NCBI GenBank assembly: GCA_030407085.1
Contig: CM059584.1
Span: 109,491,001 to 109,555,000, forward strand
DNA: 64,000 nucleotides
Direction: 5' to 3'
From: Trichopria drosophilae
Taxonomy: Eukaryota > Arthropoda > Insecta > Hymenoptera > Diapriidae
The position numbers and the translations under genes were made by a program. Every line of letters starts with the position of its first letter. Position 1 is the first letter of the stretch. Below are positions 25,126 through 35,927 of the stretch, in pieces. Under the pieces are notes generated by a model. That model was not told the origin of the DNA. It worked only from the letters and a program-made list of their open reading frames with translations, and ran no database searches.

Positions 25126-25197
25126 TACCCCGACCGAGGATCGAACCCTGGTCTTCCGTTTACTACGCGGACGTCTTAACCACTACGCTACGCTCGC
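25126..25197 (-). tRNA. tRNA-like sequence in the left arm
   Basis: 72 nt with A box TAGCGTAGTGG and B box GTTCGATCC. The anticodon arm can be drawn with a four-pair stem and an AGT anticodon. The acceptor stem does not pair, so it is likely a pseudo-tRNA module of the element. It is identical to the right-arm copy. Confidence 0.5.
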
Positions 25198-25702
25198 ATG
25201 TATATTAATACCGCGTGTAGAAGAGCAAGTTCTACTCAAACATAGAAGCCATATTGATAAATGCGGATTTAGTTGAAACGAAAATTTAAGCATTTCTTTG
25301 CAGACGTTAATATTTACTTACGCAAACATTACATACAGTTATTTTTATCGTATAAGATATATAAATGTTATTCAATTTCAATTATATTTAATTAATTTTG
25401 GCATTTCTATATAAGAAATAATGGTATTTTAAATGTTATGTTCATATTAATTAGTCATTTATGAATAGATTAAATAAACATTATTAAGAAATTTATATAA
25501 TATTATTTTTTACACATTCTGATAACGTTGCACATTAACTTTACGTACTTAGTTGCTGTTGAACGTTGTGTAAATTGCGACAAGACGTTTCGAAACATTT
25601 CTTTTTTGCCATAAATGGGATAAAATGTAAAATTTCATGTTCAGGGGGATGATAGGAATGTAATGGGAGGTCGTGTTAAATTTTTATTGTCCTTGCAATA
25701 TT

Positions 25703-25798
25703 TATAACTGATTTCTGAATCAAATTTAAAAAGATTTATATGACGATAACTTATATACATCGTCATATAAATCTTTATTAATTTGATTCAGAAATCAG

Positions 25799-25803
<5 letters not shown>
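25703..25803. repeat. 45-bp-arm hairpin
   Basis: TATAACTGATTTCTGAATCA and the following AAAGATTTATATGACGAT pair with their inverted copies across an 11-base loop (25748-25758). It lies directly against the (TA)n run in the centre of the fold-back element. Confidence 0.8.

Positions 25804-25856
<53 letters not shown>
25800..25856 (+). repeat. (TA)n microsatellite
   Basis: About 28 AT dinucleotides, followed by interrupted TA and TG dinucleotides to about 25890. Confidence 0.95.
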
Positions 25857-25861
<5 letters not shown>

Positions 25862-25929
25862 TATATGTGTGTGTGTATATGTATATATCTAATATGACTT
25901 ATCACATCGTGTGAGATGTCATGAGATAT

Positions 25930-26170
25930 ACCATATAATATGTCACATGATTTATCATATGATATGTCACATGATTTATCATATGATATGTCACATGATT
26001 TATCTTATGATATGTCACATGATATATCACATGATATGTCACATGATATATCACATGATATGTCACATGCTATATCACATGATATGTCACATGATATATC
26101 ACATGATATGTCACATGATATATCACATGATATGTCACATGATATATCACATGACATCTCACATGATCTG
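25930..26170 (+). repeat. 24-bp tandem repeat array
   Basis: The unit ATGATATGTCACATGATATA plus TCAC is repeated about ten times. The unit is built from the near-palindrome CACATGATATATCATGTG, so the array is open in several frames on both strands; those frames are artefacts. The same unit occurs at the tips of both arms of the surrounding element. Confidence 0.9.
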
Positions 26171-26822
26171 ATAAATCATATTAGATATAAGATGGATATC
26201 ACGGAAATAGTATTTTTCGATACAAGGTCGTAAAGCCTTACAGTCGTGTATTGAACATTATTTTTCGGTGCTGAAAGCTGTAAAAATTCGATTTCGTGGA
26301 CTACATTTAGTCCGTATGGGTTATGTTTTTGACAGCACAGATTCATGTTACACGTGATCCGTAAAATGAAATTTTACGGACTTAAAACACGCCGTAAAAT
26401 CGGATTTTGCGGCTATAGCACCGAAAAAGTTATTAGCAAATGAATTAGCAGAGGCTAATACCTTTAGTAACCTTCATGGTGCAGTATACATATTTTAATC
26501 AATTTCGTTAAAAATAATATTATATAAATGTCTTAATAATGTTTATTTAATCTATTCATAAATGACTAATAAATATGAACATAACATTTAAAATACCATT
26601 ATTTCTTATATAGAAATGCCAAAATTAATTAAATATATTTGAAATTGAATAACATTTATATATCTTATACGATAAAAATAACTGTATGTAATGTTTGCGT
26701 AAGTAAATATTAACGTCTGCAAAGAAATGCTTAAATTTTCGTTTCAACTAAATCAGCATTTATCAATATGGCTTCTATGTTTGAGTAGAACTTGCTCTTC
26801 TACACGCGGTATTAATATACAT

Positions 26823-26894
26823 GCGAGCGTAGCGTAGTGGTTAAGACGTCCGCGTAGTAAACGGAAGACCAGGGTTCGATCCTCGGTCGGGGTA
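26823..26894 (+). tRNA. tRNA-like sequence in the right arm
   Basis: Inverted partner of 25126-25197 with the same A and B boxes. See that entry for folding. It is probably not a functional tRNA. Confidence 0.5.
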
Positions 26895-27682
26895 CATTAT
26901 TTTCAGATTTATTTTCGAGCGAAATTGTAAAACTATATTCCACTATTACATATCTAACATTCACATAAATATTAATAAAATAAATTTAAATATCTATAAT
27001 AATTCGTTCGATTATTTAAGTTTTTATTATGGTCGTTTACATTTATCACATGATAAATCACATGATATATCATTGGACAAATTCTGACATGACATATCAC
27101 ATGATATGTCACATGATATATCACATGATATGTCACATGATATATCATGTGACAATTTTCAGTAGGGGAGACACTGGTACTAGATGGTGCAAAAGTGCAG
27201 AAACGGTGCAGACGGTGCAGCCTGTCCGAATATGCTAAAAGCGTTTTCCACTGGACAAAAGGTGCAAGTTTAGTGCAGAAAGTACAACCAGTGTAAAATG
27301 CTATTAAATCGCTTCATGCCGAGTTCTTCCCCGCGACTCTTTTCATTTATGTTTTCCTTATTATTACAGAAAGGTTTTTATATAATTTAAAATTATTTGT
27401 AATATATACTCGATGTATCTTTTACAAAGAACGCTCTATGTCAAATTTATGGTGAAAAACGCTCCATTTCTAAATTTATTATGAAAAACATAATATGTCA
27501 GGATTTCACTAAAAAAACTTATTTAGAAATTGAGCGTTCTTCGTAGTGACATCTAACATAAAGCATTCTTCGTGGTGAGATCTGAAATAGAGCTTTCTTC
27601 ATTACGAAATGAATTGGAGCGTTCTTCGTAAGAGCCGCCGATATAATGTGCTTAACAAATAAGATATAAAAAAAAATTTAAA

Positions 27683-27800
27683 AAACCACGTTCCTGCCGG
27701 GGGGGGAGTCGGTCAAACGCCATGATAAGCCACGTGAGGGAGGGGGGGGGGGGGGTCAAAAAGTGGGCAATTTAGGGCCACGTGGATTATGGAAGACCCC
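27683..27800 (+). mobile_element. G-rich MITE, copy 2
   Basis: Same family and orientation as 23688-23808: CCACG start, two G runs around a CCACGTGAGGGA block, and an intact right end CCACGTGGATTATGGAAGAC followed by CCC. The left terminal repeat is diverged. Confidence 0.6.
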
Positions 27801-28158
27801 AGAGGCGGAATTTCGAAAAATGGTAAAAATTGTGACCTTAATTTTACATAATTACGTTTTATGGTTTCGGTGTTTTGGCCAATATGGTGCTGTGTCTCAT
27901 TCACCTTACATTTTCTTCGTCGAATTACATAAATTTCAGGCATTTTTCGTTTTTTCAAAATTTCGAAATAGTACTTCTAGGTCCTAGGCCGTACTATTTT
28001 TGTATGTTTTCTGAAGCTGACGGCAAATACCCGTGCAAACATCTCTTTCATTTAAAAAAAAATATTACTTTATACAATTTCTGGATAATTTTAATAATTA
28101 AAAAATAATAGATCAAGTTATTGAGAAGCTTTTTCCCCAAAAAATAAGCCGTCATTTT

Positions 28159-28515
28159 TTAAAATACATTCAGTTTAAAAAATTTTTGACAGTCGATAAG
28201 AACAAAATTTGCGTCATTAAAAAAATCATTTAACAAATTATTTTTACATGTGTAAATTTTTTTCCAAGAAGAATAATGCTTTCTCTTTTCAACAATATAA
28301 TTCGTAATGAAAATTATATTTTTGGAAATGATATTAAATAATTTCCCCCAAAATATGGTTTCACTGAGTCTAACCACCTTAATTACTTCCCATTCAACTT
28401 TGACAGTGTATTGCTGAAGAAACAGCAGGGTAGGGGCTTCTTGTATGCAGATATCTATGGCGAAATCAATCAATAAAAATTCAGGTAAGAGTCCATAAAT
28501 TAAGTAAGGTGTCAC
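28159..28515 (-). other. Unrecognised open frame, 118 codons
   Basis: The N-terminal half (LLPEFLLIDFAIDICIQEAP and following) looks protein-like, with a possible membrane segment. A donor-like GTAATT follows VEWE. The C-terminal half is Lys/Asn-rich and looks like translated intron. It could be an exon of an unrecognised or dead gene. Evidence is weak. Confidence 0.2.
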
Positions 28516-31500
28516 TTTTATAGATACATCGATCGAAGTCGACGAAAGAAAGTGTGTTGTGTTTCGATTATATCTTTAATTGTAAAAATTAATTCCGATT
28601 AACTTACATAGTAAACACACCAATAGGTTTTAAAGCAAACAAAAGATTAAAATATCCCAGCAAACTAGAATCAAGTTTCAATTCCATTGAATGCATGAAT
28701 TCTGTTCTGTTTTACTAAAAAGAATTTCGAAAATAATTCTCAATTTCAGGAACTTATATAAATTAAATGCCATGGATTCATTATTCAGATATATTCAAGG
28801 AAGAAATTTGCAGTAATTTTACATAAATTCAAAATAATTCAAAATACAGAAAGATTGGATTCATTTATTATTTTGACTTTGAGGACAAATCCGTATTTCT
28901 CTTATTAGTTACTATTATTTTACTGAATTTTTCTCCTTGGCGTCGAGTGACTGCTATATACCGAAAAGAAAAATAACCTTTCTAAATAGGACAATTTACT
29001 AAATTAGGTAATAACGTATATTAACAGGGCAAGTTTGTCCTCGAAATTCTAGCATAAAATATTAAAATTTATTATACAATTTCTCTAAGTTTATGATAAT
29101 TTATTAATTATATTTAACGGATTTAAAACTCAAATTTAATTAATGACTAAAAATTATCCGTCGTATTCTAAACATTCATGTAATTTTAAATCAATGTTTG
29201 TTAAACTATAATTAGTATGAATAAATCTGAACGTCTTGTACATATTTCTGCCTGTAACTATTAATTTGTATAATCGTAAAAATTTTTAATTAAGAAAACT
29301 ATTCATAATTAATTAGCGGACTGTATTAAATTTGCATATCTGGTTGAACTTTGACTTCATCAGTTACTGGCATCTAAACCACCGAATCATGCCAATTATA
29401 TTTATTGAGGAATGAGTCATTAAATCTCATAAACCGGTAAAAACAAAGATTAAAAGAATAAATGGCGGAATTAGGAATGTTTAAGTGCTCACCAAGTCTA
29501 GTTTGTATATTTCTGACACTATGTAGAAGTGTTCGTGTGAAAAAAAAACAAAATATTGAGAATAAAACGAAATTTAAGTACAGTTATCATTTTTTCTTTT
29601 ACACCAAAATTTTAAAGATCTTCCAAAGCTTTTAAGAACGATGTAAAATCGAGGCAATGTTAATTGTTCACATTTTCACGAAATCAAGGAAAATTTTTGT
29701 AACCAGTCTTATTTTGAGTTAAAATTAATTGTGTTGTTTCTTTATAATTGTAACCTATGAAAGAAAGTAACCAATTAGATGAGTATTATATAATGCTCAT
29801 CTTATGTTTAAATAACTTAATATTTGATGGATTTCAGTAGCATAACATGATATAACATATAAGACAGTGATATTCAAATGACGACCATCCACATATCATA
29901 TTCATATTTCATACTATTTAGTCCGTAAATGCATTCAAGTTTTATCTCAATCACAGCCTATGACACTGAAACTAGCAGGAAATTCGCAGCGGTTCACAAC
30001 TTTCATAGAACGTAACTTTTACCATCGCACTAAGAAAAATTGAGGTTCTTAAAGTTAACGAAAAAAAAATGTTCATGAACTTTTATATTGTAAATGGATT
30101 GTTTTGTACTTGAAAGCAGTAAATAAAAATGTAAACGTAATCGCGCTAGTAAAAAATTTAATAGGACTATCCTGGTTCTAGAATCTCACGATACTATTCA
30201 CTTTTCATCGTTGTTTATAATGGAAAATAAATAAAATAGGTCTTATTCTGACGCAGCTACTGGCAATTCTGTGACTTTTGTCTTGTATACTTATCGACTG
30301 TGGAGGGTTTGGTAGACCCAGCTATTTATAATTTTATACATTAGAAAAATTGAAAATAGTAGTTTTCGGTACAAGTGCGTAAAAGTTTCGATTTTTTTAA
30401 CTATGAGGAGATAGTTGGTGTAAGAAAAATATAGTAAAATCGACTATGAAAGTGGTAAATTTAACTATTTTTCATAGTAGTTTTAACTATATTTTTCCAA
30501 CTATGTGATATAGTCATTTTAACTGTGGATTTTTTTCTCAGTGTATCGTGTTCGCAGCTTTTACAGGTATGAACACTCACTTTTCTAAGCATGTTTCTTT
30601 GAAAATATTTTTCCTCCATTTCGTACATTGTGAATAATTTTAACGACCATATCACATATTATGTACATCGCAGCCACACTCAAAATAACTTTGGCAGATT
30701 ACTGATAAAATATATAATATATTTTTGATGGCTGTTCTTTAACAAAAAATATGAAATATCTACATTTCGTCTGTGTCAGATCAACAAATTGATCTTTTGA
30801 TAGTGAAATTTCTACAACAGTCAAGTCATTTATTGGCTCAAGGCAAATTCAACTATACGCATGAATTCTCAAAAACCTTTGGAATCAAGTTTTAATGCAT
30901 TGAGTTATTTCCAGTGCTCGTATATCAGCCTTTGCACTCATTTCTCAAAAGGAAAAATATTATATGATAGCGACAAACAAAAAAAAAAGATAAAAAATTC
31001 AATCAGAATCTACTCGTAAAAGAAAGTCAACGAAATAAAGTCAGAATAAGGTTTATTAATGTGATATTCATGTTAATGTAATAAAAAAGCTGTGCGTTAA
31101 AAATGATTATTTAAAGAAATATTTTAGTTGTTAAATGATTTGAAAATTTGTGATATTAAGAGAATGCAATAAAAATTAGTTATATGAAACGTATTTCAGT
31201 TTTCTGCAGTGTTTATAATGTTAATAAGATAAAATTTTACAAAACAACAAGTATTATGCGTTTTGTCTTTATTTCTATCATAGTTCTCTCTCCTTCTCTC
31301 TCTCCCTCTGTACACAAACACAAATATGGGTATACATAAAGTATTCCCGATTATTTATACGTATCTTTTAATGTTAATATTAATTTTTTAAAGCATATTA
31401 ATAATACAATCAGTATTATAGATAACATGTCACTGCCAAAGCTGTGGAATTTCGATAAATTGCAAATAACTAATCATTTTTCAAATTTGGTGTTGGCCAA

Positions 31501-31593
31501 CTTTCTGCATTTATTCTACAGACAATACCAAATGATAATACCGAAAAAAAAAGTTCAATTGTCTCGAAAATTGATCTTGAGCCGTTTTATGCC
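28516..31593. other. Gene-free AT-rich interval
   Basis: Only short random frames were seen. There is a cluster of TATAGT-type short inverted motifs at 30390-30530 and a short CT-rich tract at 31285-31310. Nothing else was recognised. Confidence 0.5.
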
Positions 31594-31900
31594 TTAACCC
31601 ATTAAGTCCCAGAAGGACGAATATTTTTTGAACATTTCAGCTGTAAGTTGTAAAGGGTTATCAACGTTGAAAAAATGTTGGACTTATCATTTCTAATGTA
31701 AAATTGATCGTACTTTCCGATTCTGACCTTAAAATTTTGAAAAAATACGATCCAAAAAAGATACAATCGATTATTTAACAAAAAGTCGGATTTTTTCACG
31801 GTAATTTTTTTTCGATCAACAATTTCGCGCCGAAATTGGGTGAGGAGGTCACTATAATGTGAAAATCTTTCGACCTCGAAACCTAAACTTCAAAATGTAC
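31594..31900. repeat. Partial TTAA-type MITE
   Basis: Starts with CTTAACCCATTAAGTCCCAG, the terminal sequence of the TTAA MITE family. It continues with TTGAACATTTCAGCTG-like arm sequence, then diverges. The right end was not found. Confidence 0.45.
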
Positions 31901-32403
31901 GAGTGCCAAAAGAAAATTTCAAAATGGCGTTACCCAATATGGCGGCTTCAAGCCGAAAATTTAATGACATTTTCGATTTTGCGATGTTTAACGAGCTAAA
32001 TTAATAAATTCTTACTGAAAATGTGTTTATTCAAAGTTATAGTTATGAAGTGTATATACATTTTATCCAGAGAATTTGATGATCTTTTTTGTTGGAAGCA
32101 TTTTTTTGCGTGATTTGTATGTTTGAAAGTAACACGCAAAAAAACGTAATTTGTTAGCGTTTTTTGTTCGGCTTCCGCGTAATCTAGCATGAATCGAGTC
32201 CAAAAACTAGTTAGTTCTAAGTTAGGCCATGCCTAGCTCAAAAAGAGGTTGAAATTTAAAACCGTTCGCGAGATATCGCGAGACAAAAAAAAATGGTACG
32301 TAAGTACAAGATCACGGAAAAACATTTTTTCAATTGCATTTTCGAGTTTCTGTCTTCTATAAATAGCTCAAAAATATATTAATTTCATTATTAGAAAAGT
32401 ATA

Positions 32404-33719
32404 CAGTACCGCTCAAAAGTATGAGCTCACCCTTGCGGAATTTCGGCTAAATTAAAATGTTGATATCTCATCGCCAAATTAACGTACGGGAAAAATAAAA
32501 AAAGGGAATTAAAGAGGAGACTTTCAACTTCTCAGTCTCTAGTTTCATTTCTATATATACATTTATCTACGAACTATGCTCGATTTACTAAAGTAATTTT
32601 TTCGTATTATTTTTTTCTTTTTCAATCCGCTCCCATTTTTTTTAATATGATTGCAGGAGAAAAGTACAACGTGTGATCAAAAGGTAATCCTTTCAGCTTT
32701 AATTTGTATCTTTTGGGATTTTGTCTAATATTTTTTTACAAATACTTATTCAATTTTGAACAAAATAATGTCATTTTTTTAAAATCTGCTATATCTCGGA
32801 AAACTGACGTGATATAAAAAATCTTTAAGGAACAAAAAGTTTCATTTTTTAATTATCTATTGGCTGACATTTTTTCAAATTTTTAGAAGGAAATTTTTTT
32901 TTACCGTATTTTGTCGAGTTTAACATTTTTTGTGTAACGATCATTTTCGGAAGCAAAGTTGCATTTAAACTATGCTCAGTTTGCGATAGAATAATTCATG
33001 TGCAGGTTTATAAATGAACAACAACAACAATAACAACGTTACATAAGTTAATTGAAAGAATGCCTCGAGTTTGTAAAGCAGTGATAAAAGCGCTTGGCGG
33101 TTTTTTTGAAGAAAGCAAAATTTAATAAATATGTACATATATATACATGAATACAAATGTTTATATTTTTTATGTATGTTAAAATAAAGTTCATTGTACA
33201 TGAATTATTCTATCGGAAACTGAGCATAGTTTAAATGCAACTTTGCATCCGAAAATGATTGTTACACAAAAAATGTTAAAGTCGACAAAATACGGTAAAC
33301 TTTTTGTTCCTTTGTCAGTTTTCCGAGATATAGCAGATTTTAAAAAAATGACATTATTTTGTTCAACATTGAATAAGTATTTGTAAAAAAATATTAGACA
33401 AAATCCCGAAGATACAAATTAAAGCTGAAAGGATTACCTTTTGATCACACGTTGTACTTTTCTCCTGCAATCATATTAAAAAAAATGGGAGCGGATTGAA
33501 AAAGAAAAAAATAATACGAAAAAATTACTTTAGTAAATCGAGCATAGTTCGTAGATAAATGTATATATAGAAATGAAACTACCGCGACTGAGAAGTTGAA
33601 AGTCTCCTCTTTAATTCCCTTTTTTTATTTTTCCCGTACGTTAACTTGGCGATGAGATATCAACATTTTAATTTAGCCAAAATTCCGCAAGGGTGAGCTT
33701 ATACTTTTGAGCGGTACTG
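32404..33719. mobile_element. Tc1/mariner-type palindromic element, 1.3 kb
   Basis: The element starts CAGTACCGCTCAAAAGTAT and ends with its reverse complement. It is flanked on both sides by TA (32402-32403 and 33720-33721), the target of the Tc1/mariner superfamily. Inverted homology runs almost to the centre (arms of about 500-600 bp, spacer about 33000-33190). No transposase frame exists, so it is a fold-back MITE mobilised in trans by inference. Confidence 0.85.
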
Positions 33720-34343
33720 TATTTCATCAACACACGGGCAGCATTATACATTTTATGTAAATAAAAAGATATTGAAGGAATCATCAATAAATATTATGTG
33801 CAAAAATTCAGAATTTACGGAGTGAAGTTTTCTGTGTCAACAACAACTGGGAAACTGAAAATCGTACTAATATTGAACATTTTTTAATCATGATTGGCAG
33901 TGACCTTTAAACATATTAATATTACAATCATTTTATACCTCTACATCGTTTATTTAACATATTTCTTTACATTTATTACTTGTTTTCGTGAGGTAAAACT
34001 AATTTAATTCTAGAAAACAATTGAAATATTTTCACTCACCTTTTCAGGAACCACATAAATATAGAATGGCTAACAAATATAGGCAAACGATATTATACCG
34101 CAGAATGATTGCAATGACTTTTATTAAAATAAAACTCTTACATTTTTATACTTTATTATCATAAAAATAATTCATGTATGTATTTATTAATGTTCCACAT
34201 AAAGTGGTTACATGACTTCTGGTTACGCTTATTTCATTACAAATAAAATAAAATAATTCTACTCTCATTATACAAATACAAATAATTATTATAATTTTCT
34301 TTCTGCCACTCTATCTCTCGCATTCACTCATTCTCTCACTCAC

Positions 34344-35800
34344 TTACTCGCTCTCTCTCTCTTTCTCTCCCCTCACGTTCTCTACTTTTTTCATCCATTC
34401 ATACCCCCGGCCATCTTCATTCAGCACTTCATTCACCCTCCCTTCCCATCTATCTATTCCTTTGCATTCTTTCAGGATATGCTCCAGACTTTCCCCGGTT
34501 TCCTCACATATTCTGCATTTCCTCTCTCTTTCCTCTTTCCAATAGTAGTTCATTCGCTCCTCATTTCCACACCTCCATCTCGCTATTGTTTTAACTTTCT
34601 GCCCTTCTCGTTTTTTTGCCTTATTTATATACTTTGGGATTTCTGTTACCCATACCCTTTTATACCGTACACAAGACTTCGACTGTTTTATCTTTTCCCT
34701 TCTTTCTTGTATGTCTATTTCCCTGTCATTCTTTTCCATCCATTCCCATTTAGTCTCCCCTAATGCTTCCAAAGCTGTCTCGCTTACTCCGCATCTCCAC
34801 AGATAATTCAATCTTTCTAAGCTCTCTTTCGTCCATTCATTCTTCTGCTTTTCTCTCTCATCCTTTTTTCTTTCTCTCCAGCAATCCCTACCTATGCAGC
34901 TGATTTCCGCCCTCCCCAACCGCTCCTCAAAATTTTCCAGCCCTTTTCCCCGTTTCTATTCTTATTTTTTCTCTTTTCATCTCTTCTCTAACTACGTACC
35001 CTGGAGTACTTCTATCTAGACCTAATGTCCACCTCATATACCTTTCCTGTATATTCTCTATTTCCCTCCATTCCCGGTACCCCCAAATTTCCACCCCATA
35101 CAATAATACCGTTCTTACTAAGCTATCAAATAATTGCATTCTCCATTTTATATCCCCATTAAACTTTTTCTCCCCTATACTCCACACCCACCCCATCACT
35201 ATCTTGGCCTTTCTAACCCTATCATTGACGTGACTTTCTTCTCCATTATTTCTTTTTATGATGTATCCCAGGTATTTTATTTCTTTGACCTCTTCTAGCT
35301 TTTCTTCCCTCCACCACCATATTCTCTCTTTTTCCCTTCCTCCTCCTCTTTTAAAACCCATTATCTTAGATTTGCTCGTATTCAGTTCCAAATTTTTCTC
35401 CTTTAAATATATTTTCATTGCCCTGATCAAAGTTCTTAAATCCCCCTCTTCCTCTGCCAACACTACCACGTCATCCGCATATTCTAAACTCCATACCCTA
35501 TCTTTTCCCAACTTAACCCCACAGGTGAATTTTCTCATTTCGTCTTCTAAATCTGCCAAATATATATTAAATAAGGTAGGACACCCTTGCCTCACCCCTT
35601 TCTCTACCCAGAATTCTTCCGACATCTGATCTCCTATTCTTACCTTACATATAGTCTCTTTATAAATTTCTTTCACCCTATCTATCAGGTCTCCTCTTAT
35701 CCCTCGCTTCTCCATCATTTTCCACAACACTTCTCTATCTAAGTTATCGAAGGCCGCTTTGAGATCTATAAAAAATGCCCACAGTCTTTTATCTTTTATT
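34344..35800 (-). pseudogene. 5'-truncated non-LTR retrotransposon with broken reverse transcriptase
   Basis: The minus strand reads FFIDLKAAFDNLDR near 35760 (RT motif A), GVRQGCP followed directly by TLFNIYLADLED, LEYADDVVVLAEE (YADD catalytic motif) and NTSKSKIMGFKRGG to 34927. After a frameshift it continues RAEISCIGRDCW to a C-terminal CRICEETGESLEHILKEC zinc-binding motif at about 34480. The residues usually found between GCP and LFN are missing, and the frame changes near 34925, so it is dead. The 5' part (endonuclease, ORF1) is absent. Confidence 0.9.
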
Positions 35801-35927
35801 TCTAAAGAAAAGATAAAAATAATTCATTTTAATATAATTAAAAACTTATTAATCAAATATTATAAATAATTTAATAAATAAAAAACAGTTACTCTATTTT
35901 AATAAAAAAAAAGTTAAGTTATGTGAC

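Larger units (their letters stand above)
24800..27225. mobile_element. 2.4-kb fold-back element with tRNA-like arms
   Basis: Arms of about 715 bp (about 24800-25515 and 26505-27225) are near-identical inverted copies around an axis near 26010. Each arm carries a CACATGATATGTC-type repeat block near its tip, an AT-rich section, and a 72-nt tRNA-like sequence pointing outward. The 1-kb centre has a 45-bp-arm hairpin, a (TA)n run and a 24-bp tandem array. No transposase is seen, so it is a non-autonomous fold-back or long-TIR element. Confidence 0.8.

Noticed and set aside
25911..26233. Two long open frames over the CATGATATGTCA array
   Set aside because: They are open only because the 24-bp unit lacks stops in those frames. 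The products are pure repeats of HDIS or MICHM.
34479..35629. Plus-strand open frames of 94 and 123 codons
   Set aside because: They are antisense shadows of the LINE reverse transcriptase on the minus strand and encode low-complexity Phe/Pro/Ser-rich products.
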